Of a stretch of 6,996 bases of DNA, positions 4,441-6,996 are shown one piece after another; within the stretch, counting starts at the first letter, position 1; the number at the start of each line of letters is the position of its first letter. The notes under the pieces are model-generated. The model did no database searches. It saw nothing but the letters and a program-made list of their open reading frames with translations, and had not been told where the DNA came from. This DNA comes from an uncultured Collinsella sp. (lineage in GTDB: Bacteria; Actinomycetota; Coriobacteriia; Coriobacteriales; Coriobacteriaceae). Both the position numbers and the translations under genes were made by a program. The stretch spans positions 1-6,996 of the forward strand of contig USDH01000082.1 of NCBI GenBank assembly GCA_900553415.1, written 5' to 3'.

Positions 4441-6882
4441 GTGGCAGAGCGTCCGACATACAAGCTCAGGTTTTTCGATCCCAAAAAGCGCTTTCCGGCG
4501 ATGCCCGAGCAGCCTGCGGGACGCTCGTATGGCGTGGTTTGGAAGCTCTTTGGCGAGGACCCGCATGAATCATGCTATGTCGTCGAATTCGTCGGCAAAA
4601 GCCATGTGTCGCTTTTGGGCTACGTGAGCGTTTCGGGTGAGGTCTATAAGGTGGACCGTCCCGTTAACGAGGAATCGCTACCCGACGATCCCGACATGCA
4701 ACTGATTCTCGACGAGTCCGATTCCAGCATCGGCGAGATTGCGGTCAGGGGTACCGATGGGACGATGCACTCCCGGGTGCGAGTCATCGGCTCTCCCGAA
4801 GGCACCATGCGCGAACAATCCGATCGTGAGACGTGGAATTCGACGCGTAGCCTTCGCTACGGCGAGTTCATGGCCTCGATGTTCTTGCGCTACGTCATAT
4901 TCGCCGATTCTGAAAACGCTGTCTTAGGCGCGGCAGACGGTGACGGCCTCGACGAGGGCATGAAAAATGCCGTCGACAAGATCAAGCTTGTAAAACTCCC
5001 TGAGCCGGTTGAGGTACTGCTGGGTTTTGATTCCACGCCGCTGCCCGATGCAATCGAAACGTTGCTCTACCGCATTGACCATACAGATAATCCAAGTGGC
5101 ATTGAGCGCTATGCCGCCGCTTTGATGGGCGAAGTCAATCTGCCTCGCCTGCGCACCATTGCGGCCAAAACCGAAATGAGCCTGGCGCGCATCGATCGCT
5201 CGAGGCTCTTTTATCTCAATTTTGACCGTAGCCTGCTGGACCAGGACGAGATCGATACCCTGCTTGCCGTCGAGTGCCGCCTGAACCGCCTATCGGGCAT
5301 TCTTGAGCGTATTGGGGCGGGGTTGGGCCCCGTTGCCTCGTCGCCAAGCTTTGAGGGCTGCTCGCTCTTTGACCTATGGCACATCAGCAAGACGACAAAC
5401 GACGTTCCTCGCCTGCTCGAAACGCTGTCGAATGACAACCCGTGGGCCAAGCCGGGGACGGTTGCGTGCCAGCCGGGCGGAGAGTGGGACGTGCGTACCC
5501 GCTTCGCGCGTATTGTCGAGGCGCTTAACGTGGTCACACGGCTCGACTATACCTATCGGGCAAACGTTGCCGAGGGGATTATGCTCGTTCGGTTTGGGCG
5601 CTCTGTTGTGGATGCCATGCCACAACGTGAATACGATGCCCAGGATGACGTCTGGCGCGAGTTGGACGAGGACGTGCGCGCGATTTGGGCCGCCGAGCAC
5701 GACGCGCGCGTGGCACTCACGCTGGCGGCGGCTTGCTTTGCCGCAGGTGCCTGCATCACGCGCTGCTATGTGCAGATTGCTGCTCCCGACAGTGAGCAGG
5801 GCGAGCGCGTTGTCGCAACATATTCCTTTGGGCGTGCGGCCTATCTGGCCAATTGCGTGCCTGTCGCCAAGGATCTCGAGAGCATGGATATGGACGATAT
5901 GCCGTGCAAGCGCATGCTTGAGGCATATGAGTCAGACGCGCCGGATGCGATCGAGCCCGCTGAGGTTCACGCTCGCCCGCGTGACGACCACCGTTCGCTG
6001 CCGCCGGCGTTGCGCGACTTGCTGCTTGCCGATACGGCTGATGAGCTTGAGGTCATGGAGAAGGACGATGACCCGTATGTGGCGCGCGTCATTGAGTTGC
6101 GCGAGCAGGCAAAAGTTGACCGTGCACGTGCGTTTGAGGGCTTTTCCCGTCTTGTCGAGGAGTTGGAGGCCAAGTGTGCCGTCGCGGAGCTTTTGGCGAC
6201 GGGTCCGGTCCAGACGCAGTTTTGCGACAACCAGCTGGTACGTATGGTGCTGCCGGTAATGGAGGAAGACCGCTCCGTTCGTATTTTGCGAGCTCCAGAT
6301 GCGCTGTACTTTGCCCAGCACGAGATCTGCAGTTTTTACGCCGAGCAAGAGGACTTTGAACGAGCGCTGCCCGAGGTGCGCCATCTTTACGATCTGGCGC
6401 GCTCGTCCATGCAATCGCACTTTGCGCTCATCAACGTGCTTGCGCGTCTGGAGCGCTTTGACGAGATTATCGAGGTGGCGCGCCACGGCCTACGTATTGC
6501 CAGCGATCGTTCTGCAATCGGCTACCTGTTCTATCGCTTGGCGTTTGCCTATTGGAATTGCGATCAGCTCGACCTAGCGCTGGCTTGTTACCGTCTGGTG
6601 CCGCGCGGCGAGGAGTCGGGCAGCAGCGCGCTGGAAGAAATGCAGGGCCTTATGAACGAGATGGGCGTCAGCGAGCCTCCGACGTTCGAGGAGGCGGTCG
6701 AGACCATCCGCAAGGCTGGACTCGAGCTGCCGCCAGTGTCCGCCGTGACGAATCAGCTGGCAGATGCCGCTGTGCAACTGGTCGACAACGGCTTCTTTTT
6801 CCTGGCACGCGGTTGCATCTTCCAAATGTGGCGCACCATGGGTAACGACGAGCTCGGCTCCCTCAACCGCTCGCTGGGGTAG
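4441..6882 (+). CDS. Large TPR-repeat protein of unknown function, 813 aa
   Basis: An acidic, soluble protein without signal peptide or membrane segment. I do not recognise a full-length family. Residues 1-120 form a compact strand-rich start (YKLRFFDPKKRF, CYVVEFVGKSHVSLLGYVSVSGEVYKVDRP). About 200-480 is mostly helical and ends in an Ala-rich helix (AALTLAAACFAAGACIT-like, 424-440). About 481-545 is an acidic, probably flexible linker (MDMDDM, EVMEKDDD). The C-terminal third carries three TPR-like helix pairs: 622-655 (ICSFYAEQEDFERALPEV), 656-689 (NVLARLERFDEIIEVARH) and 690-724 (FYRLAFAYWNCDQLDLALA), with typical A20/F24/A27 spacing, so a protein-binding scaffold role is likely. The start is GTG 4441, with AGGGTGA (4427-4433) 7 nt upstream; the next ATG (4501) lacks a better RBS. 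Coding is intact over 2.4 kb with housekeeping-like codon use. It stands alone between the tRNA-Arg region and tRNA-Ser. Confidence 0.88.
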   Translation: MAERPTYKLRFFDPKKRFPAMPEQPAGRSYGVVWKLFGEDPHESCYVVEFVGKSHVSLLGYVSVSGEVYKVDRPVNEESLPDDPDMQLILDESDSSIGEIAVRGTDGTMHSRVRVIGSPEGTMREQSDRETWNSTRSLRYGEFMASMFLRYVIFADSENAVLGAADGDGLDEGMKNAVDKIKLVKLPEPVEVLLGFDSTPLPDAIETLLYRIDHTDNPSGIERYAAALMGEVNLPRLRTIAAKTEMSLARIDRSRLFYLNFDRSLLDQDEIDTLLAVECRLNRLSGILERIGAGLGPVASSPSFEGCSLFDLWHISKTTNDVPRLLETLSNDNPWAKPGTVACQPGGEWDVRTRFARIVEALNVVTRLDYTYRANVAEGIMLVRFGRSVVDAMPQREYDAQDDVWRELDEDVRAIWAAEHDARVALTLAAACFAAGACITRCYVQIAAPDSEQGERVVATYSFGRAAYLANCVPVAKDLESMDMDDMPCKRMLEAYESDAPDAIEPAEVHARPRDDHRSLPPALRDLLLADTADELEVMEKDDDPYVARVIELREQAKVDRARAFEGFSRLVEELEAKCAVAELLATGPVQTQFCDNQLVRMVLPVMEEDRSVRILRAPDALYFAQHEICSFYAEQEDFERALPEVRHLYDLARSSMQSHFALINVLARLERFDEIIEVARHGLRIASDRSAIGYLFYRLAFAYWNCDQLDLALACYRLVPRGEESGSSALEEMQGLMNEMGVSEPPTFEEAVETIRKAGLELPPVSAVTNQLADAAVQLVDNGFFFLARGCIFQMWRTMGNDELGSLNRSLG

Positions 6883-6931
6883 GCGAAGCTTTCAAGAAGG
6901 AAAGGCTGCTAGGCAATTAGAAAATTTCCTC

Positions 6932-6960
6932 TTGCCCATCCTTGGCTGTTTGGTTACTAT
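6932..6960 (+). promoter_or_regulatory. tRNA-Ser promoter
   Basis: TTGCCC (6932-6937), 17 bp spacer, TACTAT (6955-6960) predicts a start near 6967, 8 nt before the tRNA 5' end. No clear terminator for the TPR gene is visible in 6883-6931; only a weak GGAAA...TTTCC pairing. Confidence 0.6.
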
Positions 6961-6974
6961 AGAACGGCTGTTAC

Positions 6975-6996
6975 GGAGAGCTGACCGAGAGGCCGA
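6975..6996 (+). tRNA. tRNA-Ser, 5' end only (cut by window edge)
   Basis: The last 22 bases, GGAGAGC then TG then ACCGAGAGGCCGA, match the acceptor 5' strand and the D-arm of bacterial tRNA-Ser genes (GGAGAG-x-TG-x-CCGAG-x-GG). The anticodon and the long variable arm that would confirm it lie outside the window. Confidence 0.8.

Noticed and set aside
4051..4459. Two minus-strand frames (4051-4278 and 4241-4459) whose C-termini look paralogous (both end WCGV)
   Set aside because: The similarity is only the 108-bp tRNA-tail/terminator duplication translated; not independent proteins.

Overview
The window looks like chromosomal DNA of a high-GC Gram-positive, most likely a Coriobacteriia member of the Collinsella type. 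This rests on the strong preference for GCC/CGC/GAG/CTG codons, a tRNA-Arg(ACG) with encoded CCA, and the general style of the proteins. It is an inference from composition and protein similarity, not a database match.

Layout. 1-789: the 3' end of an SPFH/band-7 (HIR-like) gene, followed 6 bp later by rlmH (23S rRNA methyltransferase), translationally close-coupled. 863-1633: proC (pyrroline-5-carboxylate reductase). 1631-1794: a compact convergent intergenic region. Two inverted copies of a ~42-bp repeat flank a perfect 17-bp terminator hairpin, and the outer edge of each repeat coincides with a stop codon: proC on the left, and on the right a 57-aa single-pass membrane protein gene on the minus strand (1792-1965). 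1966-2076: a divergent promoter region rich in perfect palindromes. 2077-3360: serS (seryl-tRNA synthetase) with a UUCG-loop terminator. 3461-3911: an orphan 125-aa gene behind a LexA-like inverted repeat. 3948-4099: tRNA-Arg(ACG) with its own promoter and terminator. 4066-4440: no protein gene. It holds an 83%-identical second copy of the tRNA 3' end plus terminator 190 bp downstream, separated by a cluster of GC-rich hairpins. 4441-6882: a large soluble 813-aa protein of unknown function with C-terminal TPR repeats. 6932-6996: promoter and first 22 nt of a tRNA-Ser running off the end.

How it fits together. Most recognisable genes are housekeeping, with a translation theme: rlmH modifies the ribosome, serS charges tRNA-Ser (a tRNA-Ser gene begins at the right edge), and tRNA-Arg(ACG) reads the CGN codons these genes favour. 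I found no defence system, CRISPR array, transposase or recombinase. The unexplained material is the mirrored repeat/terminator module, the small membrane protein, the putative SOS-controlled orphan gene, the duplicated tRNA-Arg tail (which resembles an att-site or tandem-duplication scar), and the large TPR protein.
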